33,905 nucleotides of DNA from NCBI GenBank assembly GCA_023259115.1, contig JAHFQW010000017.1:1-33905 (forward strand), read 5' to 3'. This document shows, piece after piece, positions 19,632 to 28,622 of the stretch. The first letter of the stretch is position 1. Every line of letters starts with the position of its first letter. The stretch is from an archaeon (GTDB taxonomy: Archaea; Nanobdellota; Nanobdellia; Woesearchaeales; GW2011-AR9). The notes beneath the pieces are model-generated. The model did not search any database. It was not told where the DNA came from and saw only the letters and a program-made list of their open reading frames with translations. Position numbers and translations under genes: made by a program.

Positions 19632-20724
19632 TCAATTCATTCTCAATAATAATCTCCCCATGTAAATCTTCTGCCATTTTCTGTTTAATCTGTTCATAAC
19701 TGCACTTTTGCGCAAGTAACCAGGCCAATTTTGTTGTTATTGATTCAATACTCATATCAAATGCGGGAATTGCCAAATCATGCTCTTTTAAATATTGTCC
19801 TGTCTCATTCACTTGAAAACTCGCAACACCACTAGGTGCCTGCGTTGTAACCACAATAGGGATTTTCTTCTCCTTCAAATAGTTAAATACCTGGAATAAA
19901 TGAGAGCTTGGATCACCCGCACCAAATGATCTAAGAATAAACGCTTTAATATTATTTTTCTCCACTAATGATTGGAAAATGTCTGGCGACATCCCTGGAA
20001 ATTCTGTAAGTGACGCAATACTTTTTGTATCAAAATATTTTTTCACACTCAAAACTCTCAATTGAATTGCTAAAGGTTTAAATTTTGATAAATAACTAAC
20101 ATGTTTTTGTAATGCCTCTTCATCTATTCTCATAAAACGTCCAATTTTTCCCAATTCCCCTCGTTGAAAAGATTTAAACGGGTCATAATCAAAATCAGTT
20201 CCTTTTTTAACTCTGGTTCCTGTGATTATTTTACTTCCAAAAACCGCCATGACCCCTTTCACATCATGATAACTCCACACCGCAAGCCGTAACGAATTAA
20301 CTAAATTAGTTGTCGCATCACTTCCTAAATATCCCAGTGGAACTTGTGCTCCGGTGATAATAACTGGTTTATTGATATTTTCCAACGCAAAAGAAAGTGC
20401 AGCAGCGGTATAACCCATAGTATTTGTACCATGCAAAATAATAAATGCATCAAATTCATCATACCTCTCTTGAATTTTTTCTACCAGCATAGTCCAATTT
20501 TCTGGTTGCATATTTGAACTATCTATATTAAATAGTTCTACAACCGATGTCATCACTTCAATGTTCCAAGTTTGCTTAACAATCTCTGTCGAATTATGTA
20601 ATATGGACATGAATGAATTTGGGTCTGATTTCACATCTAACGACACATTACTTTTTGCAACATTACCCGCAACCGTCCCCCCTGTAAAAATAATCAATAT
20701 TCTTTTTGTAGTGTAACTAGCCAT
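19627..20724 (-). CDS. Type I (AnsA-like) L-asparaginase
   Basis: IIFTGGTVAGN, ILHGTNTMGYTAAALSF, PVIITGAQVPL..SDATTNLVNSL, AFILRSFGAGD; starts directly at the asparaginase domain. Confidence 0.8.
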   Translation of the reverse strand: MASYTTKRILIIFTGGTVAGNVAKSNVSLDVKSDPNSFMSILHNSTEIVKQTWNIEVMTSVVELFNIDSSNMQPENWTMLVEKIQERYDEFDAFIILHGTNTMGYTAAALSFALENINKPVIITGAQVPLGYLGSDATTNLVNSLRLAVWSYHDVKGVMAVFGSKIITGTRVKKGTDFDYDPFKSFQRGELGKIGRFMRIDEEALQKHVSYLSKFKPLAIQLRVLSVKKYFDTKSIASLTEFPGMSPDIFQSLVEKNNIKAFILRSFGAGDPSSHLFQVFNYLKEKKIPIVVTTQAPSGVASFQVNETGQYLKEHDLAIPAFDMSIESITTKLAWLLAQKCSYEQIKQKMAEDLHGEIIIENELI

Positions 20725-20859
20725 ACCATCTAATCTTCAATTAAAGTATATAAAGACTGTGCTTTTCCATATTTTTACAAAAACGTCACTAACTCTATAG
20801 TTCAGAGTATGCAAATTACACCCACAATCTTTTTAAACAAACACTACTTTTTAGGAGTA

Positions 20860-21333
20860 ATGGTAAAAAGTACAACCCTCAGCTATATTCTTCTTTTATC
20901 TTTACTCTTAATCTCATTAACCTATATCTCCGTTGCCGAAAAACCGCCTCTTGATCAAAAAAACATCACCAAAATACAAGCACCCGCCGATCGCGTAACC
21001 CCCGATCAGATTAAAGTCTATCCGAATCAAATAGTTCTTAATGTCAAAGGAGCTTCTTGGGCATCATTCACCCCAACTCATTCCATGAATCCCGTGTTAG
21101 ATGAACATACCAATGCCCTTGAAGTAAAACCGCAATCACCCCTGGACATTCATCTTGGAGACATCATCGCTTATACCAGTAATGATGGAGTTATAATCCA
21201 TCGCGTAATTGAAATAAACTCTGATGCCCAAGGAACCTATTATATTGTAAAAGGCGATAACAACGATATAGCCGATCCCCTCAAAGTCCGCTTTACCGAT
21301 ATACAAGGAGTTGTCGTTGCCGTAATTTATTAA
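20860..21333 (+). CDS. S26 signal-peptidase-like membrane protein (ORF track extends upstream to 20809)
   Basis: N-terminal TM, THSMNPVL (Ser), GDIIAY, VIIHRVIEI (His), VKGDNNDIADP motifs; AGGAG directly before ATG 20860. Confidence 0.7.
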   Translation: MVKSTTLSYILLLSLLLISLTYISVAEKPPLDQKNITKIQAPADRVTPDQIKVYPNQIVLNVKGASWASFTPTHSMNPVLDEHTNALEVKPQSPLDIHLGDIIAYTSNDGVIIHRVIEINSDAQGTYYIVKGDNNDIADPLKVRFTDIQGVVVAVIY

Positions 21334-21377
21334 GAATTCACGAAACATTTTTAACCATTTTTACTTTAATTGAAATT

Positions 21378-22004
21378 ATGTCTACAGTATCACAATGGTT
21401 AAATTTTTCATCACTCCACCCCTCTATTCTCAAAACCCTGCAAATCAAACTCCATAAAAAAAAACCATTCCCTCACCTTATCATTCCCCATTTTCTCCCT
21501 GAAGAAAAAGCCCTCTCTCTGCTTCAAGCTCTCACGCAAGAACATTTTGAACTCAAAGAATCCGATCTCTTCACTCTATATCAAACAAAAGACTTCATCT
21601 CCTCCAAAAATAAAATTCTCCGGCAATTTCGCTCAATGCTCTGTTCAACAGAATTCCTATCACCACTCGAAGCAATCACAAATCTCAAACTCAAAATCCA
21701 CACCCTCGATATTGCCGGAACCATCTACACCGACACAAACTATCTTCTCCCTCATGATGATCAACTCGACAATCGTAAAATCGCCTTTATCTACTACCTC
21801 TCAACATTAAAAAAAAGTGACGGTGGTGCATTAGCGTTCTACCAATCAAAAAACCATGAACCAACCACCATCGTTAAACGTACTCAACCCACATTCAACA
21901 CCTTCCTCCTCTTCCCCGTCACCTCCACCTCTTTTCACCAAGTCGAAGAAGTACTCACCAATACTCAGCGTATCGCAATAAGCGGGTGGTTCCATGGAAA
22001 TTAA
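21378..22004 (+). CDS. 2-oxoglutarate/Fe(II)-dependent oxygenase (prolyl-4-hydroxylase-like)
   Basis: LLPHDDQLDNRKIAFIYYLS...DGGALAFY...FNTFLLFPVTSTSFHQVEEV...RIAISGWFHGN. Confidence 0.75.
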   Translation: MSTVSQWLNFSSLHPSILKTLQIKLHKKKPFPHLIIPHFLPEEKALSLLQALTQEHFELKESDLFTLYQTKDFISSKNKILRQFRSMLCSTEFLSPLEAITNLKLKIHTLDIAGTIYTDTNYLLPHDDQLDNRKIAFIYYLSTLKKSDGGALAFYQSKNHEPTTIVKRTQPTFNTFLLFPVTSTSFHQVEEVLTNTQRIAISGWFHGN

Positions 22005-22548
22005 TCCTATTTATGTCAAAGAGGAAACTATTACAAAACTAAAACAGTTATTCCAGACAGATAAAGACATCCCTCATCTCCAACTCCATCAATTCTTCAC
22101 CCCAAACTCATTTCAACTCTTGCAAAAACAGTTTCTCAACCAAAAATACTCCTCACACAAAAAACCACTTTTATTCTCTTATAGTATAGGGAAATCCCCT
22201 CATTTAATTGACCTCTCCGTTCTCTCTTCCATCATCAAACAGAAGATTTCACAAATTCCCTTCAAGTCCTACCAATTCCAACACAAAGAGTACATTTTGC
22301 GTAATGATAAAACAAAAAAATCCGTAGGCATAGACCTCATCATCGATCTCACTCCTCACTGGTCCGATTCCTATGGTGGTGTACTCTCCTACACCCAGGG
22401 TAAGCACACCATTATCCTCCCCTCCCATCCCAATAGTCTCACCTTAATCAAAAAAAACCAACACACCCAAAAATATCTCACCTACATCAACCATTACGCA
22501 AAGAAACATAAACGCACTCTATTAGTTGCATCAATACACCGTAAGTAA
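21994..22548 (+). CDS. 2OG-oxygenase-fold-like protein, apparently lacking the HxD iron ligands
   Basis: Overlaps the previous gene by 11 nt; YILRNDKTKKSVGIDLIIDLTPHWSDSYGGVLSYTQG aligns by eye with the HxD region of the upstream gene. Confidence 0.55.
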   Translation: MEINPIYVKEETITKLKQLFQTDKDIPHLQLHQFFTPNSFQLLQKQFLNQKYSSHKKPLLFSYSIGKSPHLIDLSVLSSIIKQKISQIPFKSYQFQHKEYILRNDKTKKSVGIDLIIDLTPHWSDSYGGVLSYTQGKHTIILPSHPNSLTLIKKNQHTQKYLTYINHYAKKHKRTLLVASIHRK

Positions 22549-22654
22549 TCTCGCTTCTCTTTCATCCAGAAAAGAAACCATTCAATAATAGTAAATAAAC
22601 CATAACATTTATAAATAAAAATGGTCACTCTAGTATTTTTGTGGAGGAATCAAC

Positions 22655-23665
22655 ATGACTATACCAATTAACGTAGAAAAAGTAAACTTACCCGAAGGAT
22701 TTCAAGTTACTAAAAGAGTTGAGAAAGAAACTCTCCATTTTGAATTTACTTTACCCATCGCTCTACCCTATGATAATGGGAGTTTAAATACGTATAGAGA
22801 AAATGTTCAAGGCCCTAGTCACTGGGATAGAGGTTTTCTTTATAGTGATTTAACCAAATTGACCTATGAAGTTATGCAAGCTACACTTCCCGAATTTACC
22901 GGTGGCAATGGTTTTTATCAAGCAAGATTTAATGCTTCTGATCTGTATGGTCTGGGTATAATGGAAGAGGGGCATTTATACCTTACCCATTCAATCGATG
23001 ATCAACCAAGAGGAGAATTAAAATTAAGCGTTCATAGTGCTGGAAAGTTCATTCCTGTTCTAACTGAAAGTGGGGTTGAAAGACCAACCATTGATAGAGT
23101 AACCATGCAAGGAAAAATATATCTTGATACAAAGATTCCTTTTCCTACTAAAGAAAGCTATACTACATATAACGCGGAGATTAGTGCAGCAATAATTGCA
23201 TCTCTTGCACACAATCAACCACTAACCTTAGAAAAAAATCAGCTGGTAAGAAGCGGTTATGAAACAATTTCAGGATCAGAAGTATATATACAGATTGATA
23301 ATCCTACCCTAGAGAGGATGCAAGCTGCATTATTAGAAGAGAGAATTCTTGCCAAATATTTTGCACAACATTTAGAACCAATAACAGAAGCAGCTAGAAT
23401 TTTCGGTGAAGCTCAAATAGTAGACCGCAATTACAAACAAGAAGTTGTTTCTGCCCATAGTACATTAGTTGGTCAAGTGAACAGAGCGAAAAAAGAGGTA
23501 GATTCTCAAATTCCTCTTCCCGCAAATATCGATGCCCTAATTGCTCAAATAGACCTAAATATTAATGCAAAGTTACAAGAAGCAACAGGGAAAATTGCTC
23601 ACTTATCCACCGGATTTCCCCGAGGGTTTCTGACCTATGCCACTGCAGAAAATAGTAAAAGATAA
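22655..23665 (+). CDS. Hypothetical protein, 336 aa
   Basis: Clear SD-like GGAGG ~10 nt upstream of ATG; no recognised family. Confidence 0.75.
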   Translation: MTIPINVEKVNLPEGFQVTKRVEKETLHFEFTLPIALPYDNGSLNTYRENVQGPSHWDRGFLYSDLTKLTYEVMQATLPEFTGGNGFYQARFNASDLYGLGIMEEGHLYLTHSIDDQPRGELKLSVHSAGKFIPVLTESGVERPTIDRVTMQGKIYLDTKIPFPTKESYTTYNAEISAAIIASLAHNQPLTLEKNQLVRSGYETISGSEVYIQIDNPTLERMQAALLEERILAKYFAQHLEPITEAARIFGEAQIVDRNYKQEVVSAHSTLVGQVNRAKKEVDSQIPLPANIDALIAQIDLNINAKLQEATGKIAHLSTGFPRGFLTYATAENSKR

Positions 23666-24527
23666 AAGTATTTATTCTGTCCTATTTGATTTTTGTCAAG
23701 AGCATAACTTTTGGATTGATAGGAATAGATTGTATCATGCTTTAGGAAAAATAGTTTTTTCTCAAGGAGAAATATATACTCTTGAGGAACTTAATGTTCC
23801 CATTCAAAAGTATAAGCTTATCCCCCTTGCTCTCTCAAAAAAAGATGTAGTGCCCAATAATCTCACACCAAACGATTTAACAATATTAACCCCTGAAGAG
23901 ATCGCCTCCATTTCAAAATTAAAAGGAAATGAGGTGGAATATATTGCCTTGAACACCCATATATTTCCCATCTTAGGTAATGACTACTGGGAAAATTGGA
24001 ACGCTCTAGATCAACATGACGGCCATCAAGAAATTTATAAAAAAATATTGACCACCATTAATCATTGTATTAGGAAAAAAAGTAAGATAGTAGTCCTTGG
24101 TTGTGGCACAGGAGAATTTCTGGATGTCTTAACAGAGCAAGGCTATCAAGCAATAGGAATAGACTCAAATAACACCAATGTACACCTTGCTCTATCCCAA
24201 GGGCGTACTGTTATCCAAAAAAGAATAGACGAAATTACATTCGATCACCCCGTTGATCTTGTTCTAGATCCCGGCGTTCTTAGTGCCGCAGTGGTGGAAA
24301 GAGCGTATGTAGCACAAGTGCTTCCAAAAATATCCGCCATGATAAAACCAGATGGATATTTCATTCATGCGCCTTTCTCGCGAAGTTTGTTTTCCTCAGA
24401 AGATTTAAGCCGTTCTGGATTCATCGTTTGCAATATGACTATCCCTCAAAATCTATTTGGATACGAGCGGCCACAACAGTTTTATGTTGCCCAAAAAACA
24501 AACGTTCCTCACACTTACAATCTATAG
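23637..24527 (+). CDS. Class I SAM-dependent methyltransferase
   Basis: SKIVVLGCGTGEFLDVLTEQGYQAIGIDSNN (motif I / post I); overlaps the preceding ORF. Confidence 0.7.
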   Translation: MPLQKIVKDKSIYSVLFDFCQEHNFWIDRNRLYHALGKIVFSQGEIYTLEELNVPIQKYKLIPLALSKKDVVPNNLTPNDLTILTPEEIASISKLKGNEVEYIALNTHIFPILGNDYWENWNALDQHDGHQEIYKKILTTINHCIRKKSKIVVLGCGTGEFLDVLTEQGYQAIGIDSNNTNVHLALSQGRTVIQKRIDEITFDHPVDLVLDPGVLSAAVVERAYVAQVLPKISAMIKPDGYFIHAPFSRSLFSSEDLSRSGFIVCNMTIPQNLFGYERPQQFYVAQKTNVPHTYNL

Positions 24528-24776
24528 AGGACTTTGAATAACCATATCTTTCAACGATTATTCAAAGTATACCAAAGGCACTAATTAATTCCAAAAATAG
24601 TTAGTGCCTTTGTATATACCAGAAAATAAGAAACACTTATTTTCTGTACAGAAAACAAATCGTTGTTTGTTTTCTTGTACAACGAACATAACTATTTTAA
24701 TTAAAAATTAGGTTCGTTGGTATACTTCTTAGAAAGTTTTGATAATTTATATGGTTATTCAAAACTTTCTATAACC
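24523..24776. repeat. TATAGAGG-family structured element containing a nested multi-hairpin module
   Basis: Stems 24531-24541/24558-24568; 24566-24575/24717-24726 (outer arms of nested module); 24573-24584/24601-24612; 24620-24630/24636-24646; 24651-24659/24666-24674; 24680-24687/24712-24719; 24731-24742/24759-24770. Confidence 0.85.
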
Positions 24777-24825
24777 AAAATTTTAAATAACCTCTTCACT
24801 AATCAACCAAAATAACCCTCAACAC

Positions 24826-25275
24826 ATGTCATCACCAACCAAAAAAATATCGCAACAAGAAAAAATCCAGACGCTTCTCAAAAGCAATACCCTTATGGTT
24901 CTCTCCACCACAAACTCCCGTAATCAAAGCCAAAGCGCACTCGTTGCGTTCACCCAAACAGAAAACTTCGAAATAATCTTTGGTACATTTTGCACAACTA
25001 GAAAATATGCTAACTTGAAATGCAACCCTTCCGTCTCAATCGTTATCGGCTTAGACGAACGGCTCAACAAAACCATCCAAATAGAAGGAACAGCACAAGA
25101 AGCAGCAACACTACTCCAAGCCAAAGAATGGCAATCTCTCCAACTCAAAAAAAATCCAGCTTCAAAAAAATATGCTTCTCACCAACACCAACGCTATTTC
25201 AAAATCACACCCGCCTGGATGCGTTATTCCGATTTTTCCAAAACAACAGAAGAGATATTTGAAGTACATTTCTAA
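24826..25275 (+). CDS. Pyridoxamine 5'-phosphate oxidase-like flavin-binding protein
   Basis: NTLMVLSTTNSRNQSQSALVAF...NLKCNPSVSIVIG...YFKITPAWMRYSDF. Confidence 0.75.
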   Translation: MSSPTKKISQQEKIQTLLKSNTLMVLSTTNSRNQSQSALVAFTQTENFEIIFGTFCTTRKYANLKCNPSVSIVIGLDERLNKTIQIEGTAQEAATLLQAKEWQSLQLKKNPASKKYASHQHQRYFKITPAWMRYSDFSKTTEEIFEVHF

Positions 25276-25302
25276 ATGAAAACAAGAACAATTAGAAACT
25301 AC

Positions 25303-26220
25303 TCAACCCCAAGAATCCAAAACATGTTCCAAAAATCTCGTCACCGGAATAATTCTTTTCCGATAATACTCTTTTTTATAAGGCTGTGATTTTGATTTCA
25401 CTTTAGGATGATTTCCCGAAATCAATACCCCTGCAATATACTCTCGACCTGCCAACAAATGTCCCAGCACACGATGGCGTCCTTCATAAATAATATTTCT
25501 GCCTAATTTGTCATGATATACCCACAGAGGCTCTGTTTGCAATCGTTCATTACGCTGTAAAGAAAAAGCAATATCTGTAATATGAGGCGTCATTTTTTCT
25601 TCAACTATTTCTCCTGCTGGCCGTAAGCGTGTACTCTTCACATAAAGATCTTTGGTATTAAACCAATACGTCAAACCAATCTTACGCTCCTCACATCTAA
25701 AAAAAGAAAATCCCTCTCCCGATTCGGAATAAAACTCATTCTCAATACGCGCAAAAGGATAGTACAAATTAATCTCTTTTCCTTCTTGAGCAAACGCTAC
25801 AAGTACATTTGGTTTCAAATACGCTCTCCATCCCTTCCCCCCTCGCTCAAAATACCTCTCCCCTGCGTTACATTTTCGATCAATCTCTCTATAATCAAAT
25901 CCATCCCCTGTATCTTGCACACGAACAACCACTCCATATTTTCCCACATACTTCTCAATTCCTAGTGATTTATTTGGATTTCCTCTATTTCCTCTCTTAA
26001 GAGCATTGCCAATCGCGCCCAAAATTGCCCCCGGATCACTCACCTCCGTAAAAGCATCTCTAAGATATTCAGAAAATAATCTTCCAAAAGTTTTCTCTTG
26101 CTTGGGGGTATAATAATCTAACAGATTCTCTAAACTCAAATCCTCTCTCTGTACCACCTGTATTTTTTCAATCCAATTCTCCCCAGAATGTTGAAACGTA
26201 ATCATCTTTTTCTCATCCAA
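25303..26220 (-). CDS. GHKL-type ATPase domain with C-terminal ParB/sulfiredoxin-like segment
   Basis: ILGAIGNALKRG (N box), VVRVQDTGDGFD (G1), ERGGKGWRAYLKPNV (G2); C-terminal IIYEGRHRVLGHLLAGREYIAGVLISG. Confidence 0.6.
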   Translation of the reverse strand: MDEKKMITFQHSGENWIEKIQVVQREDLSLENLLDYYTPKQEKTFGRLFSEYLRDAFTEVSDPGAILGAIGNALKRGNRGNPNKSLGIEKYVGKYGVVVRVQDTGDGFDYREIDRKCNAGERYFERGGKGWRAYLKPNVLVAFAQEGKEINLYYPFARIENEFYSESGEGFSFFRCEERKIGLTYWFNTKDLYVKSTRLRPAGEIVEEKMTPHITDIAFSLQRNERLQTEPLWVYHDKLGRNIIYEGRHRVLGHLLAGREYIAGVLISGNHPKVKSKSQPYKKEYYRKRIIPVTRFLEHVLDSWG

Positions 26221-27020
26221 TCGTCAATTTCTTCTACAAAAAGAGGAGCAGACCTAATCAATTTCTCCAAATCACCTAATTCATTCTTGCCCCAATTCAA
26301 ACGCAACTCAAAACATCGTTCAATAATCTCTGGCTCACTAATAATCTGCTCAAAATTTCGCACCCCCATCTCAACAAAGCTCAAACGTCGATATGCAAAT
26401 TCCCTCCAGAACAGATTTCCATACATCACTATATCTAAAACACGATCGATAACTAATGATGCTTTCTCAATGCGGTAATCAATCTCTTTACACCTAAACG
26501 AAGGTGGCAGTGCCACATTCTTAAACGTCTGCCTAGTGGGCCCCATTTGCAGTAACACTTTTCGCAATTCTGAAATATACTTAGGAACAATCCTTTGCGC
26601 AAAACTCGCGCCATACCTCAAATAGTCCTCCTCAAGCGCATCAACATGTAAAATTATTTTTGGATCCTCACCTATTATTGGCTTATTATATTCACCTAAT
26701 AACCACGCAATAAACGGTTCAACTCTCACATCACCCCCACGAATCTGATAATTACAATTAATATCAAATTGTCGTGCAACTTCATTACTTAGCGTATTCA
26801 AGTCCGAATACAACTCTAATTCTATTCTCTCTGTGGGCAACGCTAAAAACACATCAATATCAGAAAAACCCGCAACATGCTCATTAATGGCATAAGAACC
26901 ATAAAAAAAAGCTGATTCAATCTTTTTATTTTTCTCTAAATCAGTACAACACTCTACAATATAATTTGCAGCAATATCATATTGCGAGCGCGTTGGAAAG
27001 TAAGAATCAAGAGATCTCAT
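26202..27020 (-). CDS. Pol-beta superfamily nucleotidyltransferase
   Basis: AFFYGSYAINEHVAGFSDIDVFLALP (GS...DxD) motif. Confidence 0.75.
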   Translation of the reverse strand: MRSLDSYFPTRSQYDIAANYIVECCTDLEKNKKIESAFFYGSYAINEHVAGFSDIDVFLALPTERIELELYSDLNTLSNEVARQFDINCNYQIRGGDVRVEPFIAWLLGEYNKPIIGEDPKIILHVDALEEDYLRYGASFAQRIVPKYISELRKVLLQMGPTRQTFKNVALPPSFRCKEIDYRIEKASLVIDRVLDIVMYGNLFWREFAYRRLSFVEMGVRNFEQIISEPEIIERCFELRLNWGKNELGDLEKLIRSAPLFVEEIDDWMRKR

Positions 27021-27915
27021 CTAACTCCTCGCACGTAGCATGAAACAGACCGTTATGTCTAACCGCCACGCTTCCGGCCTTTGTAGCTCTCTCTGCAACA
27101 GACCTCAAATTCTCACCTTGCAAATAAAAATGTACCATCACCGCAAGTGCCGTATCCCCTGCCCCCGTTTCATCAACTATTTTTTTCCCAGTATGTTTTA
27201 ATCTAGTATTACAAATAAGAAATGGTTTTGCTAAATCTCTTAAAAACAAAGCCGAACCTCTCATACCTCGAGTAAGAAAAATATCTGTATTCAATTTTCG
27301 TTGCAACTGTTGTGCAGAACATATATCTTCTGTATGTGGTACGACCATTTGACAATCAGCACTATTCATCTTAACTATCGTAGCTCCTCTGCATGCCAAA
27401 ACATTCTCTGGCTTCGCATCAATAAAAATAGGTTTCTTAATTTTTCGTTGTTGTGCTAACAACTTCTTAATCAACGGTGGTGTTATCATGCCATTTTGAT
27501 AATCTACCACAACCAAAGCATCATATTCCCTGCATTTCTCAAGTATCTTTTTTATGTGTTCTGAAGTAATCGGCATTCTATCTTCATACGCCACACGAAA
27601 TATTTTATTGTTATTCTCAATAACTCTTTGTCGCACTGATGTTCGTCTGGAATTATCAACGAGTACGTTAAAGTTTACTTTTTTCTCACAAATCAGTCCA
27701 TCCAATAATTTTCCTTCCACATCATTACCTACAACTCCAAATAAATCTACATTATTTCCTAGAGTTACAAGATTAATTGCCACATTAGCCGCTCCTCCTG
27801 CCTGCCATAGCTCTTGCCTGGCATCATACACCGGCGCACTTTCTCTATGACGTACATATTGGACAAACACATTCTTATCTAAAATAACATCTCCAATTAC
27901 CGCAACTGTTGCCAT
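27007..27915 (-). CDS. PfkB-family sugar kinase, HldE N-domain-like
   Basis: AVIGDVILDKNVFV...AGGAANVAINLVTLG...DETGAGDTALAVMV. Confidence 0.85.
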   Translation of the reverse strand: MATVAVIGDVILDKNVFVQYVRHRESAPVYDARQELWQAGGAANVAINLVTLGNNVDLFGVVGNDVEGKLLDGLICEKKVNFNVLVDNSRRTSVRQRVIENNNKIFRVAYEDRMPITSEHIKKILEKCREYDALVVVDYQNGMITPPLIKKLLAQQRKIKKPIFIDAKPENVLACRGATIVKMNSADCQMVVPHTEDICSAQQLQRKLNTDIFLTRGMRGSALFLRDLAKPFLICNTRLKHTGKKIVDETGAGDTALAVMVHFYLQGENLRSVAERATKAGSVAVRHNGLFHATCEELDEIS

Positions 27916-27931
27916 TTCACATAAAATCTAA

Positions 27932-27967
27932 ACTACTTTTTTAAATCTTTCTCTTTTAAAAAGTAGT
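27932..27967. promoter_or_regulatory. 10-bp inverted repeat in divergent intergenic region
   Basis: ACTACTTTTT (27932-27941) / AAAAAGTAGT (27958-27967). Confidence 0.4.
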
Positions 27968-28031
27968 AACAAAAAAGCAAATTTTTCTTTAATAAGAAAA
28001 CCTATTTATATCCATACAAAAATCAACATAC

Positions 28032-28622
28032 ATGTTTGATTACAAAATCGCTCTTGGTATTACTGCGGTCATTATGGGAATTCTAAGTTACATCCCCTAT
28101 TTTCGTGACGTATTCACAGGAAAAACCAAACCTCACGCATTTACCTGGTTTGTCTGGTCACTATTAACTGCTATTGCTTTTTTTGCTCAACTCATTGAAC
28201 ATGCTGGCGCAGGTGCATGGGTCACCGCAACAACCTCTCTATTTTGCTTCATCGTATTCTTATTTGCATTAGTCAGAGGCCATAAAGACTTCCCTATTGT
28301 AGATTGGCTTTGTTTGGCCTCAGCACTATTCTCCTTGGCACTCTGGTTTTTCACAAAAAATCCCCTTGTCGCAATCATTCTTATAACTCTCACCGATGCC
28401 ATAGCGTTCATACCTACATTTCGTAAAAGCTTCTCCCATCCTTGGGAAGAAACAATTATGTTATATGCCATTGCCGCAATAAAATTTGCCCTTGGTCTAT
28501 TCGCATTAGAAACAATAAATCTAACCACCTATCTCTATCCCGCATCTTTAGTCATTATGAACTCTCTATTTACCCTAACTCTTTTCATTCGCCGTAAACA
28601 GCTCAAAAGAAAATCTGTATAG
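28032..28622 (+). CDS. Multi-pass membrane protein with PQ-loop-like repeats
   Basis: SYIPYFRDVFTGKTKPHAFTWFVW and AFIPTFRKSFSHPWEET in a ~7-TM protein. Confidence 0.7.
   Translation: MFDYKIALGITAVIMGILSYIPYFRDVFTGKTKPHAFTWFVWSLLTAIAFFAQLIEHAGAGAWVTATTSLFCFIVFLFALVRGHKDFPIVDWLCLASALFSLALWFFTKNPLVAIILITLTDAIAFIPTFRKSFSHPWEETIMLYAIAAIKFALGLFALETINLTTYLYPASLVIMNSLFTLTLFIRRKQLKRKSV

Noticed and set aside
19627-20724. Possible GatD partner for GatE
   Set aside because: The product begins directly at the asparaginase domain and its motifs (PVIITGAQVPL..SDATTNL, ILRSFGAGD) follow type I asparaginase (AnsA); the GatD N-terminal domain is absent. Phylogeny would settle it.
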